Of a stretch of DNA of 64,000 bases, positions 34,500 through 44,418 are shown one piece after another. The notes beneath the pieces are model-generated. The model was not told the origin of the DNA, did not search any database, and saw only the letters and a list, made by a program, of their open reading frames with translations. The position numbers were made by a program, and so were the translations under genes. The DNA comes from Branchiostoma floridae (taxonomy: Eukaryota; Chordata; Leptocardii; Amphioxiformes; Branchiostomatidae). Numbering within the stretch: the stretch's first letter is position 1; the number at the start of each line of letters is the position of its first letter. The stretch covers positions 8,366,556 to 8,430,555 of the forward strand of contig NC_049986.1 in NCBI RefSeq assembly GCF_000003815.2. The letters run 5' to 3'.

Positions 34500-35335
34500 C
34501 TTTTATATAACAACACATTACTTTAAAGGTCTACTACGCAGTTTTTTGCGCTCAAATTTGAAATATTCTAGAACTAAGAAATCTCAGATTTACTACTACT
34601 TTTGACACTTTTTGATACTTTTGTGTCATTATTTCACGTTTGCAATGTAGAGAATTAGCCTACAAACATTTCGTCCTACGCGCGCTGTAACTTGTTGACC
34701 CCCCTAGTTAGGCACTGGTGAGAATTCAAACAAGAATCAATCATCAACGGTTATTGGTCGGGAATCTACGCATTCACTATGGCTTATTGTATTTAGAGTA
34801 TCATAATGTCATCTATGAACATATCAGGTGACATGGCATGGCAAGTGTGAAAAAAAAACTCACTCTAGTCTAAGCAATTCTTTACGGCGGAAAACACGGC
34901 CCAAGTTTCGTATCATGCCGCCATTTTGAATCATGTGATGAGGTGGTTAGGAACTGACCATATTCCAAACTACAGTAGCCTTTCAAAGAAATTTGGACCA
35001 TAATCTGAGAGTTTACACCCTGCACTGTTCCATCCATCCAAGATTTTTTTTCATAAAAAATACTTTTAAAAGTCTTAGCCTAACGTTAGATCACTGTGGG
35101 ATTTTTATAACATAAATTTTAGCCTTTTTCTCACCGATTTGGGTGCACTATTTTCGCCAGTCGATGCCATCCTTGCCAGGTTCTGCAGAATTTGAACTGA
35201 AGATGAGTTCTCACCAGAATATGATCGATCCATGTTTAACAGACAACTCGTCCCAAACAGACCATTCAATGACAGCACAATTTGCAGTTTACGGAAAGAT
35301 ACGGAGGAACTTCCCCGCCAAGAAAGACCAACCTT
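34500..35335. other. Divergent intergenic region, no clear gene
   Basis: Lies between the minus-strand C2H2 gene and the plus-strand zinc-finger/FAR1 gene. Short ORFs only, none with a recognisable motif. Confidence 0.4.
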
Positions 35336-35610
35336 TAACCCGGAAGTTTATTACAACCGAACCACATCGCGTGTTGATATTTTTTTTTTAAATAAGAAAG
35401 AAAGCCAACCAGGGCAAATATTTTAGAAAAAATAATTTTTGATGAAATGATTTGATATTCTTATTTTGTACTAATTTTTTACCTTCTTTTTTCATGGTTG
35501 AAAAAATAGAACGGTAAATTATGTTGAGACTTTTTTCTCTCTACACCCGGAAGTCGGACGTACATAGCTGTTGTTCGGTCGTACTATTCGATGGGGAGGG
35601 CGGCCACACT
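35336..35610 (+). promoter_or_regulatory. Promoter cassette with two ETS-like sites, copy 1
   Basis: Two cccggaagt words (ccggaagt at 35340-35347 and 35547-35554) lie 207 bp apart upstream of the zinc-finger/FAR1 gene. The flanks match those of the pair at 44117 and 44317 upstream of SLC27A (shared tgttgatattt-like and tggggagggcg words). Confidence 0.5.
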
Positions 35611-35865
35611 TCTTTTCCTTTCGTTTGAGGGATCCATCTTCTTAGTTTCACCACAGTTCTCACAGGAAAATCTTGTTCTCTTCGCCTTCTTGGCTTAAGG
35701 CTGAATTTACGGTAGTCAGACATTTAGAAAAGGTTTCTTTTCTAAGGGGAATGAAGAAGAAGAAGCAACGGACAAAGCGGAGAGGGTCAGGGCTTCAACA
35801 CCGAGGCTATAAGTATAAAAGGGATAATTTGATTCCACAAGGGAAAATCCTTCGTACTTGCTATC

Positions 35866-37749
35866 ATGAACAGCCTGCATGGGTCGAGTTCTCCATCATT
35901 TCCTGATGAGACTTCAAAGTCAGTTCAGCTTCTCCAGAACCTGGCAAGGATGGCACCGACTTGCGAAAATAGCAGTGCATCAAAAGCGGTGAGAAAATAG
36001 TTCAAGTTGTTGGTTTGCCTCCAGATGTTGTTGTTTTTGGTGTGTGTGTGTGTTTGTGTAGTATGTTGGTTGAGTTGAGAAGACGAAAGACAAGGTCAAT
36101 TTCAGACTTCATAGTGGGACCGCGTGGCGCAATCGTCAGCACGTTTGACTCAGGCCCAGAAGGTCCTGAGTTCAAACCCCGCCGTGTCACTGATCTTGTG
36201 CCCTTGGGAAATTCACTTTACACGACTTTCCTATATAGGCTACAAAAGGCTAAAGCAAATTGAAGTTAGTAGCTTCAAAAACGGAAGAAAAAAAAAAGAC
36301 TTCTATTTAGACAGCCATCAATCAAATCCCCACCCCCATGCAGATTTAGACCCTTTTGTAATTATGACTACAGGAATGTGGGCTTTATCAATTGCAAGTC
36401 TCTGGTTGTGTTGACTTTATCTTCATCTTAGTGTTGTTTTTTTTCTTTTATAAAAAGTACATGTGTATATCTAATGGATGTCTTTCCAATTTCAGCAAAC
36501 ACACTTTTCCTGCAGCCGCTGCAACTTTGTCTTTTTTTGTGAGGACAGTTTGAAAAAGCACTTGGCTGAGGTGCACAAAGAACTGCAGGAAGATCCAGAC
36601 AAGGCGAACAAGACAAGTGTTCATCCAAGTGGTGATGAATTTACCTGTAGTCTCTGCAACAAAACTTTCAATCTTAAAAATACCTTAAACAGGCACTTGA
36701 TTCGGGCCCACAAACTACCGCGAGAAGAAATTTGCCCAGCAAAAGAGAAGACACGGCGGCCGAAGGGTGGTAAATTCTCATGTACGCACTGCGACAAAAG
36801 CTTCAGTTGCAAATTCAACTTAAAAAGGCACTGGAGAGACTTCCACAAGCAAGAGTATGACGATCCGCACAAGGCGAAAATGGCGACCTGTATCCAACCG
36901 AACTGCGATCGCGTCTTCTACCACAGAACCAGGATGCTTAAACACCTCGAAGATGACCACAATCTTGTACTGTCCAGTAGTACTCATCGGTTTGACACAG
37001 AGAGGGATTTCCTTGATTGGAAGGAGAGAGAAGAGAGGAAGAATCTTGTGCAATTCACTAAGCAAGGTGGATCCACTCTTGGGAAACTTTCGCGGTACTC
37101 CTACTACATTTGCCAGCACGACGGATCCGACCGGGCTCACTGCGCCCGCGGGCAGCCTCAGCGGCTGTCGTCCCGACGAAACAAGAAGGGTCGGGTCAAG
37201 ACCGGCGCCATCTGTCCCGCGAGAATGCTGGTGAAGGCAGAGCTGAACTCGAGTGTGCTGAGAGTGACGTACGTAAGCAGTCACAATCACGAGCCACGAC
37301 CGCGTATACTGAGCGCACGCTCCCGGCGCAAGTGTTCTCGGACCACTCCCTGGGGCACGGGCAAACGAAAGACACGGGGCAAAGTAGCTCCAGGGGGGCG
37401 TGGTATACAGAGTGATCATGAGATACGAGCTACAAACCCAGCTACAATACATACAGAAGGCAATGATGCTGCTATGCTCATAGCTACAGATCTCCATAAT
37501 GGGGACGCAGATTCTGACACTGATTTTGAAGCTCCTAGTCCTGAATTTTCAATGCTGGAAGAAACTAAAGGGTACCTAGCAGAACTGATAGGGCTGATCG
37601 AAGACAAGCGGGTCCAGAGAACAGTGCTGCCTCAAATTCACGACATGTTGAAGAAAACTGTGGATCAGTGCGAAGCCATCAAAGCCCAAGTACATCTGTT
37701 CCAGCCAGAACCGTCAGCACAGAGGGAACATGACTACTTCTGTATATGA
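35866..37749 (+). CDS. C2H2 zinc-finger protein with FAR1/FLYWCH-like domain, 458 aa
   Basis: Two coding exons: 35866-35988 (ATG, 41 codons, MNSLHGSSSPSFPDE..., donor gtgaga) and 36496-37749 (acceptor tctttccaatttcag). The phase is 0 and the joined frame is open. Residues about 45-165 hold four C2H2 fingers (FSCSRCNF, FTCSLCNKTF, FSCTHCDKSF, and CIQPNCDRVF with a wider C-x4-C spacing). Then about 185-290 form a domain with DFLDWKEREER, YYICQHDGS, CPARMLVK and SSHNHEP, which looks like the transposase-derived FAR1/FLYWCH (WRKY-GCM1 type) zinc fold. A basic stretch (RSRRKCSRTT, GKRKTRGK) is a likely nuclear signal, and the C-terminus is helical. Probably a DNA-binding regulator. The start could instead be the ATG at 36478, but that lies inside a strong acceptor tract. 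Confidence 0.82.
36114..36240 (+). mobile_element. tRNA-derived SINE
   Basis: The head gggaccgcgtggcgcaatcg contains an A-box-like word, and gagttcaaacccc is B-box-like about 50 bases on. Spacing and words resemble a tRNA-Trp-type head. The tail cttgtgcccttgggaaattc matches other copies here. It is too diverged to fold as a functional tRNA. It sits in the intron of the zinc-finger/FAR1 gene. Confidence 0.75.
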
Positions 37750-38321
37750 CAGATTGAAGACGCCTAAATGCCAGCTGCTGATCCCTTCACTATGAATTGT
37801 TTAAGAGTTTCTTAGAAAAATGACCTATTACACTTGCTAATGTACTAGTAACTTGTTGACGCTAATGTAAAAAAAACATGGATAGCCTACTAGTATGTTG
37901 TTACCGGTAGGTCCGATGGGCTTTGTTACAGTTGTTCATTTCTAAGCTTACTACATTACTAGGCTTACTAACTAATTCTAATGGCTGGAAATTTCTTGCT
38001 TGAAAAAAAAACTCTTTTTAAGTTTCTTATAAAACATCTTGGTTGGTCATAATCTTGCATAGGTATTTTGCATCTTTTGTTTGTTGACCTTCTAACTGAA
38101 AAGTTAAATCTTGTGCATTCAACAGTTAGTTACAGTTTGTATACTAAATCTAGCACCCTTTGTATCTGGTTACAAATACTTGCTGGATGAAAAGCATATT
38201 GAGTTAATTCAAGATCCTTGTTACTTCATAAATGTAAGGAGTAAGCTTGTTCCTACATTCTAACACTTTATTCAAATTTTGTTTAGATGACAACAGGTTT
38301 TGTTCAAAACTGTTACCATGC

Positions 38322-38327
38322 AATAAA
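38322..38327 (+). terminator. Poly(A) signal of the zinc-finger/FAR1 gene
   Basis: AATAAA about 570 bases after the stop at 37749. The sequence between is AT-rich and has no ORF of note, so it is the likely 3' UTR. Confidence 0.6.
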
Positions 38328-38344
38328 CCTTAACAAAATTTTCA

Positions 38345-38985
38345 ACTTCAGACGCTGACTTCTTGTGTTTATGTTTTTTTTTTAGGTTGTACGCTTGTTT
38401 AGCGTACAATATTTACAATGATGAAATTCTACCGAATACACACAAAGCAGGGTACATTCAACAATACAATGTATTAACTGCATGCATGTTTTATATATCA
38501 GTACACTGATCACAAACTTACTTCTTCAGACTTATACAGTTCAATCATAAGTATGGTACAAAAGTTTGTACATGAAATTTTATTCAGCATGATCAGCATT
38601 TTTGTTGATGATAAAACCTCCTTGTCTTACAATAGTCTCCTTTGCAGACTTACAAGAGCGCTAGCTTGTATCATTTGGGGGGGGAGGGGGGGAGTACCGA
38701 TTTGTGTCTTTCAACGAGGGCCTAGTTCTCTTACGCTGGAAGAGAAAGTTTTGCCATGCCGAGAAGCAGAATTCTCTCTCCCAGCATCAGAGAACCAGGC
38801 GAATGTTGAAAAACGTGAATCAGCATGCCCAAAGAAATAAACGCCGGTGCTCCTAGAAGCACTTAATAAAGAAACCAGTCAACTCTCTCTTTCGAAAACA
38901 CATAAAACAATTCCAGTCTTCACCAAACTTTAATGCAACATGCATATGGAAGCCAAGTCGGTCCTAAATATGTTCTACAAAACGA
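38345..38985. other. Convergent intergenic region, no clear gene
   Basis: Between the zinc-finger/FAR1 gene and the minus-strand TMEM141 stop. Minus-strand ATTAAA (38934-38929) and AATAAA (38584-38579) could end the TMEM141 message. A G-rich run lies at 38678-38695. No supported ORF. Confidence 0.45.
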
Positions 38986-38988
38986 TGG

Positions 38989-41900
38989 TCACTGTATGGG
39001 GTCTCCATATTTGTTGGTTTCTGATAAAACAGGACTTGATTGATGAGGCTGTTCAGGGGGTTTTGGAGCTACTTCTGTTACTTGAGTGGATGTCCCTGTA
39101 AGGTACAAAAATGTCAATATCAAATGTCATTTGAATCCATAAATCTATTAGTTCATTTGTAAATTTGAAAAAAGAATTTACACCTATATTAAATTTAATG
39201 GTCTAGGTCAAAGTATAAAAGAAGTAAAAGGACAGAAACAACAGATGAATAGTACCTGAGTCTTCTTTCGCCAACAATTTCATTTTCTCTTCGTGGGCTG
39301 ACCTGATCTCGTACCATTTCTGCTGACACTCCCTGCTTCTGGTGTAGGCAACTACCCAACCAGAGCCTGCCGCTACCGCTAAGGAAACAACAACAAGGTT
39401 TTAGTTGTCTTAGGGCAAACCATTGCTTGTAGCGTAATACCTCTTCATACTCCATATAGCAAGTTAGGCTTTACCTGAGGTATTTCCTACATATACCTCA
39501 AATATATAAGCAAGAGCATGCATTATTCAAAAAGTGCTTCGTGTTAAGAAGGTACATCAGGGGACAGTGTTTCTGTATAGTATGTGACTGTAGGCACTTT
39601 CATGAACTCAAAACCAGTCAACACTCCATTTTGTCCCTATAACAAAATGAAATCCTTGCAAACTCAAATACCTGCTTATTTTTTAGTTTGTGACCTTACC
39701 AATAGAGATGACCATTGCTGGGTTACTCCCCCATGGCAGTCGTTTCCTTAGAGCACTCTGACCTATAAATGTTACCAGCCCACCTGTTAAAAAAAGAGTA
39801 TTCAAAATTTGTAAGGACTTTTGTATGCTGCAAAATAAAAAAAAAGGATGATAGAGCAACCTTGAACTAGGTTAGCTCAATAAGCTCATTCACATTTCTG
39901 AGTATGCATGCACGTCAACATGATGTGTTGTGGGTAATATCTAGTGGGCGAAGGCCCCTGACTTGTAAACAGTTCACATTTGGACTATTGTCTCTACAGT
40001 CAAACCTGTCTATAGCGGCCACTCAAGGGACCGGACAAATGTGGCCACTATAGACAGGTGGCCTCTGTATAGAGGTGGCAACTTGTAGATAAAATACCCA
40101 AGGGACCGACAAAAAGTGGCCACTATGGACAGGTGGCCCCTCTGTAGAGGTGGCCCCTAATACAGGTTTGACTGTATTTGCATGACAATGCCTAGATGTG
40201 TTTTGTTTATGTCTTTAGGGGCCTTCACCCTTGACATATTTCTGTCGCTGTTGCTGTGTAGTCAGAAGTGTGAACAAGCTTATAAAGAGCTTATTTTCCA
40301 CATGTTTGACAGAAGAGACTACTAATCTTTATATGGAATTTAGAGTTACATCATACCAGGTAAAATCCAATAGCTCTTTTTTTACATGTACAATGCGCGT
40401 ATCAAATTACATGATGGTCTGTGAACCAACTCGTAATGTGGGGCAAACTTCGAACACCCTGGATCTGTTTCTCACCACAAATTCCACCTTAGTGGAGAGA
40501 GTCAAAATCTTACCAGGTCTCAGCGATCATGACATCCCGCTGATTGATGTTCAAGTAAAGCCCCAAACATCAAACTCAAAAGATCGGCTCATATACCTGT
40601 GGAGGAAAGCTAACATCGATGCACTCCAGCAGGATATGGCAACATACAGTCGAGAGTTTGCAGACCAGGCTCAGCACAACACTGCCTCAGAAAACTGGGA
40701 GCTGTTTAAGGCAGCCGTTAGTGGTGCTGCCAATAAGCATGTCCCCAGGAAAAAAGTGAGGCCACAATCCAACAAACCTTGGATAACTCCCCAGATTCGC
40801 AAAGCTATGCGTAAGCGGTCTGAACTTTTTTCCAAGGCTAGGAGATCCAACTCCAATGAAGCCTGGGCAAAGTTCAAGAGGTGTAGGAAGGGCGTTAAGC
40901 AGAGAGTTAGGAAGGCCCATAGGGATTATGTCTCCAATTACCTGGAGTCTAACATCGAGGATAATCCCAAGGCCTTTTGGAGCTATGTCAAATCCATCAG
41001 ACAAGACTCTACTGGTGCGTCCGCCCTAAGACATCAGGGGGTGCTAACATCTGACCCCAAAGAAAAGGCTGATGCACTGGGGGCCCAGTTTGAGTCAGTG
41101 TTTACCAGGGAGGATAAGACCACCGTTCCTACCCTTGGCGAACCCAAAGCTCCAACTATCCCCTCCCTTAACATCACAGTGGAGGGGGTAGCCAAACAGC
41201 TCTCCTGTCTTAACCCCAGCAAGGCCACAGGACCAGACGGATTACCACCTCGCCTCCTGAAGACCGTAGCCGAACAAATTGCGCCAATATTACAGGTCAT
41301 ATTCTCCCAGTCAATATCCACGGGAGATGTTCCTGAAGATTGGAGAACAGCTAACATCGCTCCAATCTTCAAAAAGGGGGACAGAACCTTGCCATCAAAC
41401 TATAGGCCGGTGTCTCTGACATCGGTCTGTGGTAAAGTGCTCGAACACATCGTGCACAGCCACATGATGAAACATCTAGACGCTCATGGCATTCTGTCCC
41501 CTGCGCAACACGGCTTCAGGAAGGGTCTGTCCTGCGAGAGCCAGCTGGTGCTTACCCTCCAAGACCTGGCCAAGAACATGGACCAGAACAAACAGGTCGA
41601 TGCCGCGGTGCTTGACTTTAGCAACGCATTCGATACTGTGCCACACGAACGTCTGCTGAGCAAGCTCGAGCACTATGGTATTTCTGGCCTCCTTCAGTCT
41701 TGGCTTAGGGCCTTCCTTACGGAGAGAACCCAGAGGGTTGTCTTTGACGGTGGAACATCTAAAGCTGTCAAGGTCACCTCTGGAGTTCCGCAGGGTACTG
41801 TGTTAGGCCCTCTGCTATTCCTGCTCTACATTAATGACCTACCCGATTCCGTAGACTCACATGTTCGACTGTTTGCTGACGATTGCTTGATTTATCGAAC

Positions 41901-43981
41901 TATCAGCAAGCCTTCTGACGCACAAGGGCTGCAGTCTGACCTCGATGCGCTAACAGAATGGCAAAATCGTTGGCTCATGTCGTTCAACCCCTCTAAATGT
42001 CACATCCTCCATATCACCCGCAAAAAGCACCCCATCATAACTCAGTACTCCCTCTGTGGAGAAGCCCTTACCGGTGTTAAGTCCCACCCCTATCTTGGAG
42101 TACAACTGTCCGACGATTTGCGGTGGGACACCCATATCAACCACGCCACTAGCAAAGCTGGTAAGGTCCTAGGAGTCATTCGGCGCAACTTGACCCATTG
42201 TCCATCTAGGGTCAAGGCCACTTGTTACAAAGCGCTGGTACGGCCTCACTTGGAATATAGTGCCATCGTCTGGGACCCGTACACCAACAAAGGGATACAG
42301 GCGGTGGAGGCCGTCCAGCGCAGGGCAGCCCGAGTGACCCTAAATGACTACCGGCAGACTAGCAGCGTGACACAAATGCTTTCAGACCTGCAGTGGCGCC
42401 CTCTCTCCGAAAGGAGGAGGAACGCCCGCCTCACCTTTTTCTATAAAGTAGTCAACAATAATATTAACATAGACGCCAGCAATATTCTGAAGCCTGCCCA
42501 AGGGCGCACCCGGGGTAGTCACGACTTCAAATATCAACACATATTTGCACGCACCGATATCTACAAACATTCTTTTTTCCCACGCACAATTCCCGAGTGG
42601 AATGCCCTGCCTGGCACGGTTGTAAGCGCTCCCAACGTTGAGCACTTCCGTGCCAGGCAGGCGGCCTGCCCGCCCTAACCCGGGAGCCTCAGCTCCCCCC
42701 CCCTACTTTTGCCCCTCGCGGGGTCATTTGGGGGTATCCTATGCAGATGCAGATCTCATCCTAAGAACTGCAACCATTTTCAGTAGTGTGCATGTCAGGT
42801 GACTGACACAGCTGGGATTCAGACTCATGACTTCTTGATCCAGTGGCAGGGCTGCTAACCAGTTAAGTACAATGTACACTGCTATAGGTCCAAACAAAAA
42901 CATGATATAGTACCAGAAGAGGAAAAAATTCTTGGGTTGAGATCAATGCTCCAGGGGATTGCAAACATTAATTCTTCAAGTTGCAACCCCTTTCCCATTC
43001 AAGAGTCTCACTGACTGGTGCGTGCAGGGGCCTTACCAGTGACAGTTGCAAACACTCCTGACATGAAGGCACCAGACTGACACACTGTATATGCTCTGGA
43101 ACCCTGTAAAAAAAAAAAAAAATCTTACAATGTTATGCCATAATCCTTGATATAACGTTATGTCCCAGATTACAAATAAGGGAAAAGCGGACAAAAAGAA
43201 AAAAAATTTACCAATCTGTATCTGTCCGAGACGGGGGCCGATACTGACTGCAAAGCACCTTTGACCCTTTGCTGACATCACACTTCCGGTCTGGATGTGT
43301 GACTTAGGTTTTGGGTCATTTCAACTTGATAATGATCAGAGGACTGATCGAAAGCTTGTTGGTAAGTGCTGATATTTTGTGCATGGATATAGAGTTCAAA
43401 ATTGTAACACAATCTGCATCTGAACTGTACATCAAGTAAACCACCATAACACACTCAGTCTAGTTTTGACTTAGCAACGCTAGTTCACCTTTATCTGCGG
43501 GGTAACCTTTAACCAAGGAGGTTAAACTTAAAGAAAGAGTTTGCTTTAACGTTATACCCGGTAAAGGGTTTATATCAAATTGACTGAATATCTTCAAAAT
43601 CAATTAGTTTGAGACCAAGACTTGATATCCCTCAATACCCTGTTTTTCAAACAACAAACAAAGCTTACCCCATGGATAAAGATGAACTAGTGTTATATTA
43701 TACACTTAATGTTGAAACATTAGAGGTCATGGGTTAAATTTTTGTTGTGACCTAAAAACATTAAGTTATATTGCAAATATGAGGGTTTTTTTTATTACTT
43801 CAGTTCTATACTGCTAAATTGATTTAATCACAAATTGAAACACTGCAAAAAACTCTTTTTCTCCCCTAAACATGAAACAAACCACCTCAAAAGTAAGTCT
43901 TAGAGTTATATAGAAATTGAAAGTCCATACTGGGTATTTCTCCTCTACATCAGGATCGTCCATAGGTCCTGTCAATGGCAT
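38989..43981 (-). CDS. TMEM141: Transmembrane protein 141 (TMEM141), 143 aa
   Basis: Five exons on the minus strand, in coding order: 43981-43931, 43103-43037, 39783-39700, 39378-39256, 39095-38989. The phases agree and total 432 nt with TGA. The protein starts MPLTGPMDDPDVEEKYP, then ACQS-type core CQSGAFMSGVFATVTGG (first membrane segment), LRKRLPWGSNPA loop, and VISIAVAAGSGWVVAY (second membrane segment), then a charged and Pro-rich tail ending KYGDPIQ. The CQS-AFM-GVF core with two short hydrophobic helices is what I recognise as TMEM141. The mammalian protein is about 108 residues, so the tail here is longer. The function is poorly known for the family. No single exon is long, and none stands out as an ORF alone. 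A 5'-truncated LINE sits antisense in the intron 39784-43036. Confidence 0.85.
39995..40176. mobile_element. MITE with tacagtcaaacctg ends
   Basis: About 182 bp. It starts tacagtcaaacctgtctat and ends tacaggtttgactgta, an inverted repeat. Internal gtggccactatagacaggtg units repeat. In the TMEM141 intron. Confidence 0.88.
40405..42760 (+). mobile_element. 5'-truncated non-LTR retrotransposon (CR1/L2/Jockey group)
   Basis: The ORF runs to the stop at 42676-42678 with no frameshift. Its host-independent part begins near 40405 with the C-terminal end of an AP-type endonuclease (TLDLFLT, PGLSDHDIPLI). It continues through a non-LTR reverse transcriptase: NYRPVSLTS, QHGFRKGLSC, ALDF-type AVLDFSNAFDTVPH, GVPQGTVLGPLLFLLYIND, the catalytic FADD box (RLFADDCLIY) and a thumb/C-terminal part (YLGVQLSDDLRW, RPHLEYSAIVWDP, VQRRAARV). 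After the stop come a gcccctcgcggggtc hairpin and a short tail with atgcagatgcagat. The first half of the endonuclease is missing, so this is a truncated insertion; the open frame suggests it is young. It is antisense to TMEM141. Confidence 0.92.
43475..43696. mobile_element. MITE family B, copy 4
   Basis: Left end caacgctagttcaccttt, right end aaagatgaactagtgtta. In TMEM141 intron 1. Confidence 0.8.
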
Positions 43982-44418
43982 TTTGCTGTGTCTTCAAATC
44001 TTCTTCTTAATCTTGATAAAACACGAAAACTGTCAATATACACGTGTGTGACATAAACATGACACACCCACTAACTGATCAACGTACACATTTTATAACA
44101 AAGGTCAAAGTGTAACCCGGAAGTTGATTAGGACCACACTACATAGCGCATTGATATTTAGAAATTAGAAACAATAATATACAATAGACTCGTACTATAT
44201 GAATAAAAAAGCTTGTTACATATACAAAAAGATTGAGATTATTATTATTTTTTCAATGTTTTTATTCTTAAACAACAAAAGTGTACATATGATTTTGAGA
44301 TTTATTTTCTTAATACCCGGAAGTCGGATGTATTTGTGTGTTGTTAGGTCGCGCTGTAAAGTGGGGAGGGCGACACAGCCCCGCGTTTTTGAACTGAACT
44401 TTGCTCCGTGCATTTTGG
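43982..44418. promoter_or_regulatory. Shared divergent promoter region TMEM141 / SLC27A, with cassette copy 2
   Basis: The TMEM141 ATG (43981, minus) and the SLC27A ATG (44419, plus) are 437 bp apart, head to head. Two cccggaagt words (ccggaagt at 44117-44124 and 44317-44324) lie 200 bp apart, as in 35340/35547, with similar flanks (gtggggagggcgacacag at about 44361). This arrangement suggests a bidirectional housekeeping promoter. Confidence 0.55.

Noticed and set aside
35541-35723. Minus ORF near the zinc-finger/FAR1 promoter, with a Cys-x2-Cys-like FSCENCGE in another frame
   Set aside because: No start, splice sites or second Cys pair to support a zinc ribbon; more likely chance in a promoter/5' UTR.
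40231-40404. First 58 codons of the 815-codon ORF
   Set aside because: No endonuclease similarity; probably flanking sequence that happens to be open before the truncated LINE starts.
44401-44418. Upstream TTG as start of SLC27A
   Set aside because: Not an ATG; the first ATG in frame is 44419 and the next, 44497, gives the length usual for FATP4.
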